A stretch of 64,000 nucleotides of DNA. It comes from Dryomyza anilis. Lineage: Eukaryota > Arthropoda > Insecta > Diptera > Dryomyzidae. This document shows positions 1 through 9,904 of this stretch, piece by piece; the stretch's first letter is position 1, and each line of letters begins with the position of its first letter. The notes beneath the pieces were generated by a model. The model made no database searches, had not been told where the DNA came from, and saw nothing but the letters and a program-made list of their open reading frames with translations. Made by a program: the position numbers and the translations under genes. Location: NCBI GenBank assembly GCA_951804985.1, contig OX638135.1, forward strand, positions 39,220,002 through 39,284,001, written 5' to 3'.

Positions 1-977
1 CTGGAGATAGTTAGTAATTTTTACACAAAGGCGCAATGTAGAAAAGCTCAAAAAGGCGTAAACTATTCAAATAACAATCAAAATTAAAACAGCGCATAAC
101 TTACAGAATTTTATCGTCTTTACGAGCGCAAAATTATCAAAACAAACACAAAATGAAAATGACGCATATTTACTCTGTAAATGAATTGTGTTTTTTTTTT
201 TAAATTTGGCGCCTTTTTCTATATTTTGCGATCTTTTTAAAAGCCGTAAACATTCTGCATTTTAGGCGCTTTTTCCATTTTGTGTTTATTTTTTTGAACA
301 TTTAGCGCGTTTTTCTGTAGTTTCCGGTCTTTTAAAAAAGCCTGAATATTAGGCGCATTTGCAATTTTATGCTTTTTTGAAAATTTTGCGCCATTTTCTA
401 TATTTTGCGCTCTTCTGTAGAGGCGCCAAAATTTTGTAAATTAGGCGCATTTGCAATTTTGTGCTTTTTTGAACATTTTGCGCCTTTCTCTATATTTTGC
501 GCCCTTCTATAGAGGCGCAAAAATTTTGTAAATTAGGCGCATTTGCAATTTTATGCTTTTTTTGAACATTTTGCGCCTTTCTCTATATTATGCGCTCTTC
601 GGTAGAGGCGCAAAAATTTTGTAAATTAGGCGCATTTGCAATTTTATGCTTTTTTGAACATTTTGCGCCTTTTTCTGTGTTTTGTGCCCTTCTGTAGAGG
701 TGGAAAATTTGCAATTTTATGATTTTTTTGCATATTTTGCGCCATTCTATGTATTTTGCGCCTTTCTATAGAGTCGCAAAAATTTTATAAATAAGGCGCA
801 TTTGCAATTTTATGCTTTTTTGAACATTTTGCTCCTTTTTCTATATGTTGCGCCCTTCAGTAGAGGTGGAAAATTTGCAATTTTATGATTTTTGCAAATT
901 TTGCGCCTTTCTCTATAGTTTCTGCTCTTTTTAAAAAGCGCAAAGTTTCGAATATTAGGAGCATTTTTTTCATGTCA
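1..977. repeat. 92-bp GCGC-rich minisatellite, array 1 with AT-rich head
   Basis: Positions 1-190 are an AT-rich head. From about 190 a degenerate tandem repeat follows. The phrase AGGCGCATTTGCAATTTT recurs near 351, 443, 535, 628 and 795, giving a period of 92-93 bp. Each full unit carries a short dyad, TGCGCC-10 nt-GGCGCA, and a run reading TATGCTTTTTTGAACA. The stretch opens duplicated block D and recurs at 37394 and 39229. No coding capacity is apparent. Confidence 0.9.
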
Positions 978-1430
978 TGAATTTCGATTTTTTTTTGTTG
1001 AACCACAAGTCGTTTCATCGGAGACCATTATTTTCATGTATTTGAGCATGAGTCAATATATATTTTATCAGAAAAAGTTTACCTATGCACGTATACAGTA
1101 AAATTGATCTATAGATATACATTTTATATGAGGTTATTTGAACATAAGTGGTCGGTTTTAAGGTCACAATAGACCGATCATGCGAATTGTTTAGACAGCT
1201 TAGATATATAAGTAATCTAAATCTAAAGTTCCATTGCTCTAGCTCTTTTACTTTTTCTGTAATAGTGATTTCAACAGACAGACAGACAGACGGACATCAC
1301 TAAATCGACTCAGGAGATCATGCTGATCAAGAATATATATATACTTTTCCATACCGGAGATGCTTCCTTCTGGGTGTTACAAACGGCGTACCAAACTGAA
1401 TATACCCTTTCACTCTTAATGTAGGGTATA
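978..1430 (+). mobile_element. mini-me-like element A, copy 1 (5' truncated)
   Basis: This is the right half of repeat family A. It has the stretch around ACCACAAGTCGTTTC, a GACA/GACG proto-microsatellite near 1276-1295, an ATGCTGATCAAGAATATATA block and the terminal GTAGGGTATA. The GTCY-type proto-microsatellite next to a TA-rich conserved core matches what is known of dipteran mini-me/INE-1-like elements. That family assignment is inference. The left part is replaced by the minisatellite. Confidence 0.75.
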
Positions 1431-1473
1431 ACGAGTGGGGAAAGCTAGGTCAGATGGGTAAGTTCCGTCACAT

Positions 1474-2027
1474 GGGCGGACTTTTATAGTCGGCCAGGCC
1501 CGATGAAATACCCTACACTCTGGGTGGATGTATTAGTGGTATAATTTTGTAGGATAATTTTCAATTATTTACGATTAAAATTTCCACTACATAAAATCGG
1601 TAAACAATGAAAATATTCAAATGTGGGCGGATGACGCCCATTTTTGGAACATATATTTTTAGACAATGTGTATTAAATTTTAGAAATATATATGTAATAC
1701 TTTTCGAGTTATTGGTTCCTAAATAGTAATATATAAGTGAGTTGTATGGGAGGTGGACGTGTCAATTTTGCTCAAATCCAAACTCCGAACCATTTTTTTG
1801 CTAAAACGTATTGAAACCAAATTTCATTACATTCTGACCATTATTTTTCAAGGTAACTTGAAAAATAATGGTCAGACAGCAAGACAGACGGACATGGCTA
1901 AACGGACTCGGGTAGTGATGGTGATCAATAATATATATACTTTTTACATACCGGACACGCTTCCTAAGGGGCGTTACAATATATGCACAAAGTTAATATA
2001 CTCTGTTCCTCATAGGTGTAGGGTATA
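1474..2027 (+). mobile_element. mini-me-like element B, copy 1
   Basis: Family B starts GGGCGGACTTTTATAGTCGG, has a hairpin and an ATACCCTACAC motif near 1510, and ends at GTGTAGGGTATA. It shares with family A the hairpin, the paired ATACCCTACAC/GTGTAGGGTAT boxes and a GACA/GACG tract (about 1876-1892), but the body differs. A local inverted repeat flanks 1840-1878 (CCATTATTTTTCAAG and its complement). It is directly followed by element T8. Confidence 0.75.
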
Positions 2028-2598
2028 AACACTAGGGTGTCACTTATTTGTTACCACCCATGTCTCACCCCCTAGGATTGTTTATTAGGACTCAAAAATA
2101 AGGTGTGCACATTTTTTTTTGAACTAGAACTACGGGAACACGTTCCGCATTGACATTGAAAATTGTACTAGGAGGTGCATTTGTACTAGGAGTCAAAATT
2201 AAGAATATTTCAAAACAATATTTCGAGTAAGCAATCATGTAGAACTGTTTGCGAAAAAAAATTATATGTAAATGGATTTTCGATAATTTTCCGTGTTATC
2301 GATTTTTTTATACAGCAGTAAACACATATAAATCAAATGATAATTTTTTAAAATATACACACAAAATATTAACACAACATTTTTTTACCAATTGAATGGA
2401 ATCTAATTAAGCTTTTAAAAGGTTGGCATCCTTAAAATATTTTCCTGGGTTTTTAAGTATTTATTGCTGTATATCGATAATTCGGAAAATTATCGAAATA
2501 TCGAAAATCAGATTACATATATATTTTTTTTCGTAAACAGTCCTAGAAGATTGCTTACTAAAAATATTGTTTTGGAATATTCTACAATTCGACTTCTA

Positions 2599-3695
2599 CA
2601 CCCAGGGAAAAAACATTGTAAATCCGTTATCATTCATAGTAAATTCGTTATATATCTTAACGATATGAAGTCAAATTTAGTTATAGTAAAAACATTATTT
2701 TTCATAGCAATTTTTTAAAATTGTCAAATGTCACAAATTTACTATGTTTAATTTGAATTTACTATGTACAATAATGTTTTTTTGTTTACAATCTGCTGTA
2801 TATAAATTTACTATGTTTAATAATATTTTGAATTCAAATATAAAAGAATGGAAAGATTCACATTTAGGATTATTTTTATTTATGGTATTTTAATTCGAAA
2901 CAAGTCAACGTCGTCCGCCAAAGCGTGGCTGTTGTCCATCTCGCAATTTCAGCATCTGCAAGATATTCGCAGGGGCGCAACCTGGAATTGAGTTGATGCA
3001 ACGGTTACTCTTCGGTATGCCGGATGTTTCGGCTACTGTGGCTCACGGATTCGTAGAGGCGGCAACAGAGGCGGCACAGTTAGTCATCGAAAGGTGTTAC
3101 TACAACATGAAAAATAAATTTAAAGATTTAATTTATTTAGTGATCCATTACCCGCAGTTGGACGTCGGACATTTTCCAAAAGCGACGATAATGTCAAAGA
3201 AAATAATCGCTGCTAATCGCCTCGCAATGCAAGCGTCTTTAACACATTATCGCTGGCCGCAGCGACTCACTGATGCAACTGCCGCTCTTTGGTATCGGCG
3301 GATGCTTTTGCAGACTTTACTTGTCCTTACAGATTCGACTACCGTGTCTCCTTTACACTCATCACCGGTGGCGGCACCAGCGGGCATCAGTAATCCTAAT
3401 AATATTAGAGACATCCGCCATAACAAGTGTCGTGTTGCCGCCAGCAGGTACATGTAAAAATATAATTATTTAAATATATTTAATTAATTTTGTGATGTTA
3501 AACAATTTTTTTAAATGACAAAAGAATAAACAGACAGCTAATTTCGAGAAATTTATACAATTTACTATGAAATATTAATGATCAAACCAATTCATAGTAA
3601 ATTTACTAAAAACGCTATCAATTATAAAATGTTGTTGTGCATAGTAAAAATATACGAAACGTAGTAAAAATTTCGATATACTTTTTCCCTGGGTG
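2599..3695 (+). mobile_element. TA-flanked TIR element P with GC-rich cargo, copy 1
   Basis: Terminal inverted repeats read CACCCAGGGAAAAA at 2599 and TTTTTCCCTGGGTG ending at 3695, flanked on both sides by TA. The empty site exists in the window: T8 copy 3 reads CGACTTCTAGTACAAATTC near 49722, so TA is the target duplication. Sub-terminal TTTACTATG motifs occur in both orientations many times. The centre (about 2905-3460) is much richer in GC than the flanks and holds a 153-codon ORF. TA duplication fits several DNA transposon superfamilies, so the class stays open. Confidence 0.85.
2996..3457 (+). CDS. Unrecognised 153-aa ORF inside element P (copy 1)
   Basis: I do not recognise this protein. 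The ORF starts at the ATG at 2996, but the frame is open upstream to about 2890. In copy 2 it begins at an ATG giving MRRRKSQRRPPKRG, a basic N-terminus that copy 1 lost in a roughly 50-bp deletion near 2902. The body is alanine-rich (AAATEAAQ-like stretch near 3055) and shows no signal peptide, clear membrane segment or transposase catalytic motif. By eye, most differences from copy 2 change the amino acid (V/G, L/S, T/A, R/H), which argues against purifying selection. It may be captured host sequence or the relic of a small element protein. Confidence 0.3.
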   Translation: MQRLLFGMPDVSATVAHGFVEAATEAAQLVIERCYYNMKNKFKDLIYLVIHYPQLDVGHFPKATIMSKKIIAANRLAMQASLTHYRWPQRLTDATAALWYRRMLLQTLLVLTDSTTVSPLHSSPVAAPAGISNPNNIRDIRHNKCRVAASRYM

Positions 3696-3803
3696 TAGTT
3701 CAAATTACAGTACAATTTTCAATGTCATTGCGGCACGTGTTCCAGTTTTTCAAATTTAAAATATTTTGCTTATTTTTTGTCTCTAATAAACAATTCTAGG
3801 CAG

Positions 3804-4132
3804 TTTGGCTTAGGAGTTTGGCTTGGGTAAAATGTTGTGCCTTTTTTTGGGTTTAACGCTATGTGCTTAATAAAATATTTTGATTTATATATTATTTTCA
3901 GTTTTTTATAATAACAACAAAAACATAATTTTAAAAATATAAGAATTTCCAAATTATTAATGTTAATCATATTTGTTTTTCATGAAAAATATTATTTTGT
4001 TTAGTGTCCGAGTTTGGCTTGGATCCACTGTAAATGACGACTGAAATTCGACCAGTAGATCTACTGCAAGAATAAAAAGATCCAAAGCAGTCATGTTGGA
4101 TTGAATTTAAAAGAAAACCAAAAAAAAAAAAA
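3804..4132 (+). repeat. Old repeat H, segment 1 (empty F site)
   Basis: AT-rich repeat with the phrase TTTGGCTTGGATCCACTG and a second AGTTTGGCTTGGGTAAAAT. It also occurs at 13742, 23429, 36163, 43221, 44189 and 47317. Around 3862-3870 it reads TAACGCTATGTGC with no insertion, which is the empty counterpart of the F insertion sites at 6921 and 13742. Its class is unknown; no gene is seen. Confidence 0.65.
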
Positions 4133-4835
4133 CAGTTGGGAAGGTTATATCACATGGGAAATTTTAAAGTAGGTGTTATTATGATAGTTAGGATTATCAA
4201 AATAATAGTCGGTCTTAGCCGACTATAAATACCCTACACATATGTGTGGTTATCATTCAAAGTAGTATATAGGTCACCAGGTATACGAATCTTGAAAATA
4301 ACTACAAACTTTCAATCGCTGAAGAATTTCCATTCATTTGATACCCATATTTACAAATGGGTAGGTGTACCGAATTTCACTTTTTTTTTGGAACCACAAG
4401 TCGTTTCGCCGGAAACCATTATTTTCATGTATTTGAGCATGAGTTAATATATATTTGACCAAAAAAAGTTTTCCTAAGCACGTATACAGTAAAATTGATC
4501 TGTACATATAAATTTTTTACGAGGTATTTGAACATAAGTGGTCGGTTCTCAGGTCACAATAGACCGATCATGCGAATTTTCTTGTTCAGACAGCTTAGAT
4601 ATATAAGTAATCTAAATCTAAAGTTTCATTGCTCTAGCACTTCTATTTTTTCTGTAATCATGATTTCAACAGAGAGACAGACGGACAGACAGACAGACGG
4701 ACATCACTAAATCGACTCAGGAGATCATGCTGATCAAGAATATATATACTTTTCCATACCGGAGATGCTTCCTTCTATGTGTTACAAACGGCGTACCAAA
4801 CTGAATATACCCTTTCTCTCTTAGTGTAGGGTATA
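4133..4835 (+). mobile_element. mini-me-like element A, copy 2 (near full length)
   Basis: It runs from CAGTTGGGAAGGTTATATC to GTGTAGGGTATA. Landmarks in order: the hairpin ATAGTCGG-6 nt-CCGACTAT near 4207-4228, ATACCCTACAC, the palindrome CACATATGTG, an interior with ACCACAAGTCG, a GACA/GACG tract at 4675-4702 and a closing GTGTAGGGTAT that is the inverted complement of the ATACCCTACAC box. This is the best full-length reference for family A in plus orientation. Confidence 0.8.
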
Positions 4836-5504
4836 AAAAGCGCGTAAGCTAAAGTCGGACAGATAACAAAAAGTAATTAAATATTGATTTTTCTAATACA
4901 CTAGTATTTCGTGTGAAGTCCTTTATTTTTTTACCATTTTAAGGCGATTTGTCATAGACCTTACAAATTTTTCGCAATAAGAAGGATCAATTTTATTCCA
5001 TTCATCTACTAAAATTGTTTTTGTTTGCTATTTTATGTTTTCGAACATTCTGATTAAGATACTTCCATAAATTTTTAATTGGATGCATGCCTGGATTTTG
5101 AGGTGGTGTTTCCATAACATGAAGACGTTTATACAGCAACCAGGATAGAACTTTGTGGGCTTTATGTTTGGGATTATTATCTTGGTAGAATTGCCAGTCA
5201 CTGCCAAGTCCCAGTTTTTCTATCGAATGTGGTAAATTAGTTTTTAATATATCAAGATATACATTCTGATCCATTATCCCATCAACGATATGTAAGCTCC
5301 CTGGCCCAGCAGCAGAAAATGTCTGGCTCTACATCCATTCTAATTGGCATTGTGCAAAATATTTCTTATAGTAGACGGGCTGGCCTTTTTTCCTTAATCA
5401 TTTTCAGCAACCGTATCTACCTTTAGTGCGCTTAAAAACGGATTTTCTTTAACTTGGCGCACTAAATATCGCTCAACAGCAGTGAACATTTTATATGTGC
5501 TTTT
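4836..5504 (-). pseudogene. Tc1-like transposase, C-terminal part
   Basis: Reading the minus strand from 5489, the sequence gives a Tc1/mariner-superfamily DDE transposase tail. There is a segment near 5489-5335 resembling the pre-catalytic linker (VERYLVRQVKENP), then YQDNNPKHKAHKV, which fits the catalytic D block, and PPQNPGMHPIKNLWKYL, which fits the third catalytic block of Tc1 enzymes (usually NPIENLW). Here E is replaced by K, so the last acidic residue is lost. Stops interrupt the frame near 5395 and 5330. The N-terminal half lies at 6219-6374 on the same strand, separated by A copy 3. The enzyme would cut and paste the element at TA sites; this copy is dead. Confidence 0.8.
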
Positions 5505-6218
5505 TATACCCTACACTAAGAGGGAAAGGGTGTATTCAGTTTGGTACGCCGTTTGTAACACCCTGAAAAAAGCATCTCCGGTATGGAAAAGTATATATAT
5601 TCTTGATCAGCATGAGTCGATTTAGCGATGTCCGTCTGTCCATCTGTCCGTCTGTCCTTCTGTCTGTCTGTTGAAATCACGATTACAGAAAAAGTTGAAG
5701 AGCTAGAGTAATGAAACTTTAAATTTACATTACTTATATATCTAAGCTGTCTGAACAAGAATTGGCATGATCGGTCTATTGTGACCTGAGAACCGACCAC
5801 TTATGTAAATACCTCATATAAAATTTACATCTACAAATCCATTTTACTGTATACGTGCATAGGTAGACTTTTTTGGTCAAATATATATTGACATTATGCT
5901 CAAATACATAAAAATAATGTTTTCCTACGAAACGACTTGTGGTTCCCAAAAAAAAATCGGAATTCGGTACACCTACCAATTTGTAAATATGGGAATCAAA
6001 TGAAAGAAAATTTTTCAGGGATGGAAAGTTTGTAGTTATTTTCAGGATTCGTATACGCTGGTGACCTATATACCACATTAAATGGTAACCACACATGTGT
6101 AGGGTATTTAAGTCGGCTTAGACCGAATATAATTTTGATAATCCTAACTATCATAATAACGCATACTATAAAATGTCCCTACTTTAAAATTTCCCATGTG
6201 ATCTAACCTTCCCAACTG
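5505..6218 (-). mobile_element. mini-me-like element A, copy 3, inside the Tc1 gene
   Basis: Reverse-oriented A from TATACCCTACAC to CCTTCCCAACTG. It interrupts the Tc1-like transposase between its DNA-binding and catalytic parts: Tc1 sequence ends at CCAAACCAG on one side and resumes before ATGTTCACTGC on the other. The GTCC/GTCT tract is at 5630-5670. Hairpin and ATACCCTACAC boxes are as in copy 2, with CACACATGTGTAGGG near 6091. Confidence 0.8.
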
Positions 6219-6374
6219 GTTTGGCTTATTTTCTATTTGTTGGTTAGTTTTAAAACGTTTTATAATATCATGAACAGTATAACATAATAAATTCCGAACC
6301 GATTTTCCATCTTTTGAATGCTAAATAACCAATTTTCTCATCTCAATACTTTTTTGGCCACTTTGTCTGTCCAT
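6219..6374 (-). pseudogene. Tc1-like transposase, N-terminal helix-turn-helix part
   Basis: From the ATG at 6374 on the minus strand the reading starts MDRQSGQKSIEMRKLVI, followed by KDGKSVRN and a TVHDIIKRFKTNQQIENKPN stretch. This matches the paired-type helix-turn-helix that Tc1 transposases use to bind their terminal repeats. Compared with the better copy at 45170-45343, a stop replaces Q in the first helix and about 30 bp between the helices are rearranged. The rest of the gene continues at 5504 beyond the inserted A element. Non-functional. Confidence 0.7.
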
Positions 6375-6436
6375 TTTGATTTTATAATATTTTGGTCTCA
6401 AATTTGACTATTCGGGATATTCCGTTATCACACAAT

Positions 6437-6801
6437 GGCTGCATTCAGTGACCTCAGCAGTTGTGGAACTGTTGAGTGTATTTCTCTTGAATGGCATGCT
6501 ACCCTCAACATGTTTACTGAGCGGTCGTCATATTTTCAGCATGAAATTTTTACGCTACATTTGCGCTGCCTTTGTTATCAATGACATTCGATGACATTTC
6601 AACGCGAAGATTTATAAACAAAAATGAAATTTAGATTGGAAAACTATTTTTTCAATCATTTAAAGAGTGTTATGTAATCTTAATAAAATATTAATATTAC
6701 ATTATTTTGTAAATTGATAGATGAGGTATCGGTGCATTCAATAAAAGTGGGCGATTAGTTAGTGAGCAGTCTCGCTGCTGTTGAGGTCGCTGAATTCAGC
6801 C
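6437..6801. mobile_element. 365-bp MITE M, copy 1
   Basis: Inverted ends GGCTGCATTCAGTGACCTCA at 6437 and GGTCGCTGAATTCAGCC ending at 6801. AAT flanks both sides (CACAAT before, AATAAT after), suggesting a 3-bp target duplication. There is no ORF. A copy of the same length lies at 45420-45784. Confidence 0.7.
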
Positions 6802-6920
6802 AATAATATGCAATTAAATTAGAGTTAGTTTAAAGCCAGGGTTGTAAATATTTTAAGCAGTGTTGCTAATGTACGAGTTTGGTTTGGGTAAGATTGTGTG
6901 CCTTTTTTTGGGTTTAACGC
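6802..6920 (+). repeat. Repeat H fragment before F
   Basis: It contains GAGTTTGGTTTGGGTAAG and TTTTTTTGGGTTTAACGC, the H sequence immediately left of the F insertion. No gene. Confidence 0.55.
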
Positions 6921-6922
6921 TA

Positions 6923-8251
6923 CACACAAAAAAATAATAGCTTGGCGTGCCGTTGTTTCAACGAATATTCATTTGCATCTTCCAAATGTAGTCAGCCTCA
7001 ACTGACATTCATTTGTAGTAAACAATAGTATGAAGTGTAAACAACTATTAGTTGAAGCAACTGCAACATTGATTGGGGAAACAAACTTTTTATCCATTTT
7101 CAATTTTTATACCCTACACTAAGAGTGAAAGGGTATATTCAATTTGGTACGCCATTTGTAACACCCAGAAGGAAGCATCTCCGGTATGGAAAATTATATA
7201 TATTCGTGATCAGCACAACCTCCTGAGTCGATTTAGCGTTGTCCGTCTGTCTGTCTGTCTGTTGAAATCACTACTACTTAAACAATTGAAGAGTTAGATA
7301 AATGAAACTCATAATTTAGATTACTTATATACCTACGCTGTATGTGGTGAGATCGGTCCATTGTACCCTGTGGTCTGACAATTTATATTCAAATAACTCA
7401 TATAAAATTTACATCTGCAGTTCAATTTTACTGTATACGTCTTAGGTAAACTTTTTTGGTCAAATATATATTGACTTCATGCTCAAATACATGGAAATAA
7501 TGTTTTCCCGCTAAACGACTTGTGGTTCCCAAAAAAAAATCGAAATTCGGTGCACCTACCCATTTGTAAATATGGGTATCAAATGAAAGGAAATTCTTCA
7601 GCGATTGAAAGTTTGTAGTTATGTTCAGGATTTGTATAACCTGAATGGTAACCACACATATGTGTAGGGTATTTATAGTCGGCTAAGACCGACTATAATT
7701 TTGATAATCCTAACTATCATAATAACACCAAATTTAAAATTTCCCATGTGATCAAACTGCTTTTATTTCCATTGCTACGGCAACTTAATTCAAAATGAGA
7801 CATGTTTATTTGACTAAACAGATATTTGGTTATATTCACCAAATGATATAATATTAGGTTGTAGGAACCAATATTTATTTTATTCAACTGCGGAATCAGC
7901 TGTTTTGCAATGTCAAAGCAGGACAACATCCGTCGCACAAGCTTCACAATTCTCACTCGTTGTTTTTGTACTGCGGACAGCGCGTGCCACGTGTAAAACA
8001 AAATTTGGATTTGTTTTAAAGCTTCTTCGTTGTTACTGTTCGGTTTTTTCTTGCCCAAATATACTTTCTTCAACAACGGGCATACTATTGTACAGAGTTC
8101 TTGCTATTTTCTTTCTATCTGTTGTGTTTCTATTATATGCAGCCCTAACGCTCCAACGTGTTACAAACACGAAGTCAGCAGCACAACGAATCGTCGGCAA
8201 TGTTCGATCTCGGGAACGCTGTTGTGATGCTGACTTCGTGTTTGCAACACG
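6923..8251 (+). mobile_element. TA-flanked element F, unit 1 copy (right end lost)
   Basis: It starts CACACAAAAAAATAATAGC directly after TA in TAACGCTA. The interior includes the AACTATTAGTTGAAGCAACT stretch, an A element (7108-7758), TTTCCATTGCTACGGCAACT and a 22-bp inverted repeat around 8160-8250 centred on GTGTTGCAAACACGAAG. The right terminus is gone: at 8251/8252 the sequence passes into the LTR of G1. The short TIR and TA duplication fit a non-autonomous Tc1/mariner-like element (inference). Confidence 0.75.
7108..7758 (-). mobile_element. mini-me-like element A, copy 4, inside F
   Basis: Reverse A from TATACCCTACAC to about CAAACTG. The uninterrupted F site, visible in reverse complement near 14690-14715, reads CAATGTTTTTATTTCC, and the occupied site shows no duplicated flank. 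A short deletion at 7645 removes the TGGTGACCTATATACC stretch found in other copies. Confidence 0.8.
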
Positions 8252-8999
8252 CTTGTTCGTTGTTGCATTCATAAGATATATACATCGAATAAAAGCTCTT
8301 ATATTAAATCGTAAAAACTATAACTGGCGATCTTGCCAAAACTTGCCGAACAATCTTGCCGAACAACCAACATATAGTTTCAACTGGAACCACTGCTTCA
8401 ATATCTTATCTATTCAATCAATCAACCCCCAGAAGAAGCAAACAGAACTATTCAAACCATTTTTCACACGGAAATCCAAAATACTTACATCGTTACATAA
8501 CCGATCTCCGAGCAATTATATATATACAACTAGAGCTGGACAATCAAGCTCTGTATAAAACTACTACAAGTATGTATTCGATAAACAACTATATACAAAG
8601 ACAGTAAAAATCGACGTTATCCGATAAGACAACAACGTTAAAACGGATTAAACGCACATCCAGCAAAAGCTTAAACGTATATAACATTACCGATCTAGTA
8701 AAACTGAAGTCTGTGCACTAAATCCAAAGGTTGTTAATGAAAACAACACTCATTTAGATCATGTAGTCGAAAACCTTGTAAAAATGACCGCAGCAATGTG
8801 CGTTCAAATTAGTAAACCATCCATTACAGACAACCGTATAATAGAAACCCTTCTCGCACTAGGTCAACATCGCGAAATTGGCTATGTAGCTTCCATTATC
8901 GCTACGGTAGCAAAGCACGAAAATGCGAACAACCATGTTCATATTCTCAAAATACGGAAAACTGAAGATTGCCATCGGTGACTTACAATGGGGTCGAAG
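8252..8999 (+). mobile_element. Ty3/gypsy G1, copy 1 (LTR remnant, leader, gag tail)
   Basis: It holds the last 70 bp of the G1 LTR (to 8322), the leader and the end of gag. The gag piece reads LVKMTAAMCVQ near 8784. In a second frame from about 8850 it reads CSFHYRYGSKARKCEQPC, with the Cys-His-Cys-Cys spacing typical of CsRn1/Kabuki-type Gag. The two frames do not join, so gag is frameshifted. It stops at GGGGTCGAAG (8999), exactly the same junction as copy 2 (19235), whereas copy 3 continues into the protease. Confidence 0.7.
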
Positions 9000-9180
9000 T
9001 AGCGTCAATGCTTTTATGGGAGACGGACGTGTCGTCCCCCAGTATTTAAACGTTTTCCGTCCGTCGTTTTATATGTTTAAAAATGTTCCGCCAAACTTAA
9101 CAACATCTTAACTAAATAACAATATTTAACTAAATAACAATAACATTAAACTACATCCGTCGTGGACAATAAAAAACATT
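9000..9180 (+). repeat. Segment X between G1 and LINE J (unit 1)
   Basis: It begins AGTGTCGTCAATGC-like (TAGCGTCAATGCTTTTATGG) and includes GACGGACGTGTCGTCCCCC. The same segment follows the same junction at 19236. A short open stretch continues from the gag frame but I do not recognise it. It may be the 5' part or ORF1 tail of LINE J; I cannot decide. Confidence 0.4.
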
Positions 9181-9904
9181 GGGGCGGATTTTTATAGTCG
9201 GTATGGCCCGACTATGGAGTACCCTACACCTTTGGTGGGGATATTAACCCTCAGAATATTATTCATTTATCAGAAATTTACGTCTTATATCCCCATAAAT
9301 TAAAAAAAATTATATAAAGTATAAAAAACTAAAAAAAAAATTAGAAAAATATAATTGGGCGGACCACGCCTATATTTAAAATTTTGAAAGGATAATATTT
9401 CATAGATTTGATTTTAATAATTTTCTGATCAAATTTCCACTATGAAAACCCGGGAAATAATGAAAAAAAAAGTGGGCGGATCACGCCCATTTTTGGACCA
9501 CATATTTTTAGATGAATTCTAACAATAAGTTTTAAATTTTATAACCATACCTTGAATACTTTTCGAGTTATTAGTTACGAAAGAGTTATAAAAGAGACTT
9601 GTATGGTAGGTGGGCGTGTCCGTTGACCGATTTTTCTCATTTTCAAACTCAGTTCCTACTTTTGGCTAAAATATATTGAGACGAAATTTCATCGCATTCT
9701 GATCAGTATTTCTCAAGTTATTCTGTATTCGGACAGCAAGACAGCAAGACGGACAGACAGACAGACGGACATGGCTAAACGGACTCGGGTAGTGATGCTG
9801 ATCAAGAATATATATACTTTTCCATACCGGACACGCCTCCTAAGGGGCGTTACAATATATGCACAAAGTTAATATACCCTGTACCTCATAGGTGTAGTGT
9901 ATAA
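9181..9904 (+). mobile_element. mini-me-like element B, copy 2 (longest B)
   Basis: Starts GGGGCGGATTTTTATAGTCGG-like and ends at GTGTAGTGTATAA. The hairpin ATAGTCGG..CCCGACTAT is at 9195-9217, followed by a TACCCTACACC box. The GACA/GACG tract is near 9731-9770 (AGACAGCAAGACGGACAGAC). Unit 2 lacks this insertion at the equivalent place (about 19415-19470), so it arrived after, or was lost from, one duplicate. Confidence 0.75.

Larger units (their letters stand above)
2034..3803 (+). mobile_element. Foldback element T8, copy 1 (right end lost, interrupted by P)
   Basis: It starts AGGGTGTCACTTATTTG after TAAACACT. The body is an imperfect long inverted repeat: the left-arm stretch around GGGAACACGTTCCGCATTGAC pairs with right-arm GTCATTGCGGCACGTGTTCC near 3725. 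Element P splits the right arm at 2599-3695. The right terminus, seen intact at 49870-49889, is missing here; the sequence switches to repeat H after AATTCTAGGCAG at 3803. Confidence 0.75.

Noticed and set aside
190..977. CRISPR-like regular repeats
   Set aside because: Units are contiguous and degenerate with no unique spacers, and the DNA is eukaryotic; it is a minisatellite.
1753..2028. 91-residue ORF in B element (also at 41117 and 48889)
   Set aside because: The frame runs through the GACA tract and conserved non-coding boxes of a repeat, and the copies shift relative to one another.
8033..8558. ORFs on both strands within F (also 13069-13554, 14195-14776, 23879-24463, 46521-46967)
   Set aside because: They cover the inverted-repeat body of a non-autonomous element on both strands, run through element borders and show no protein family.
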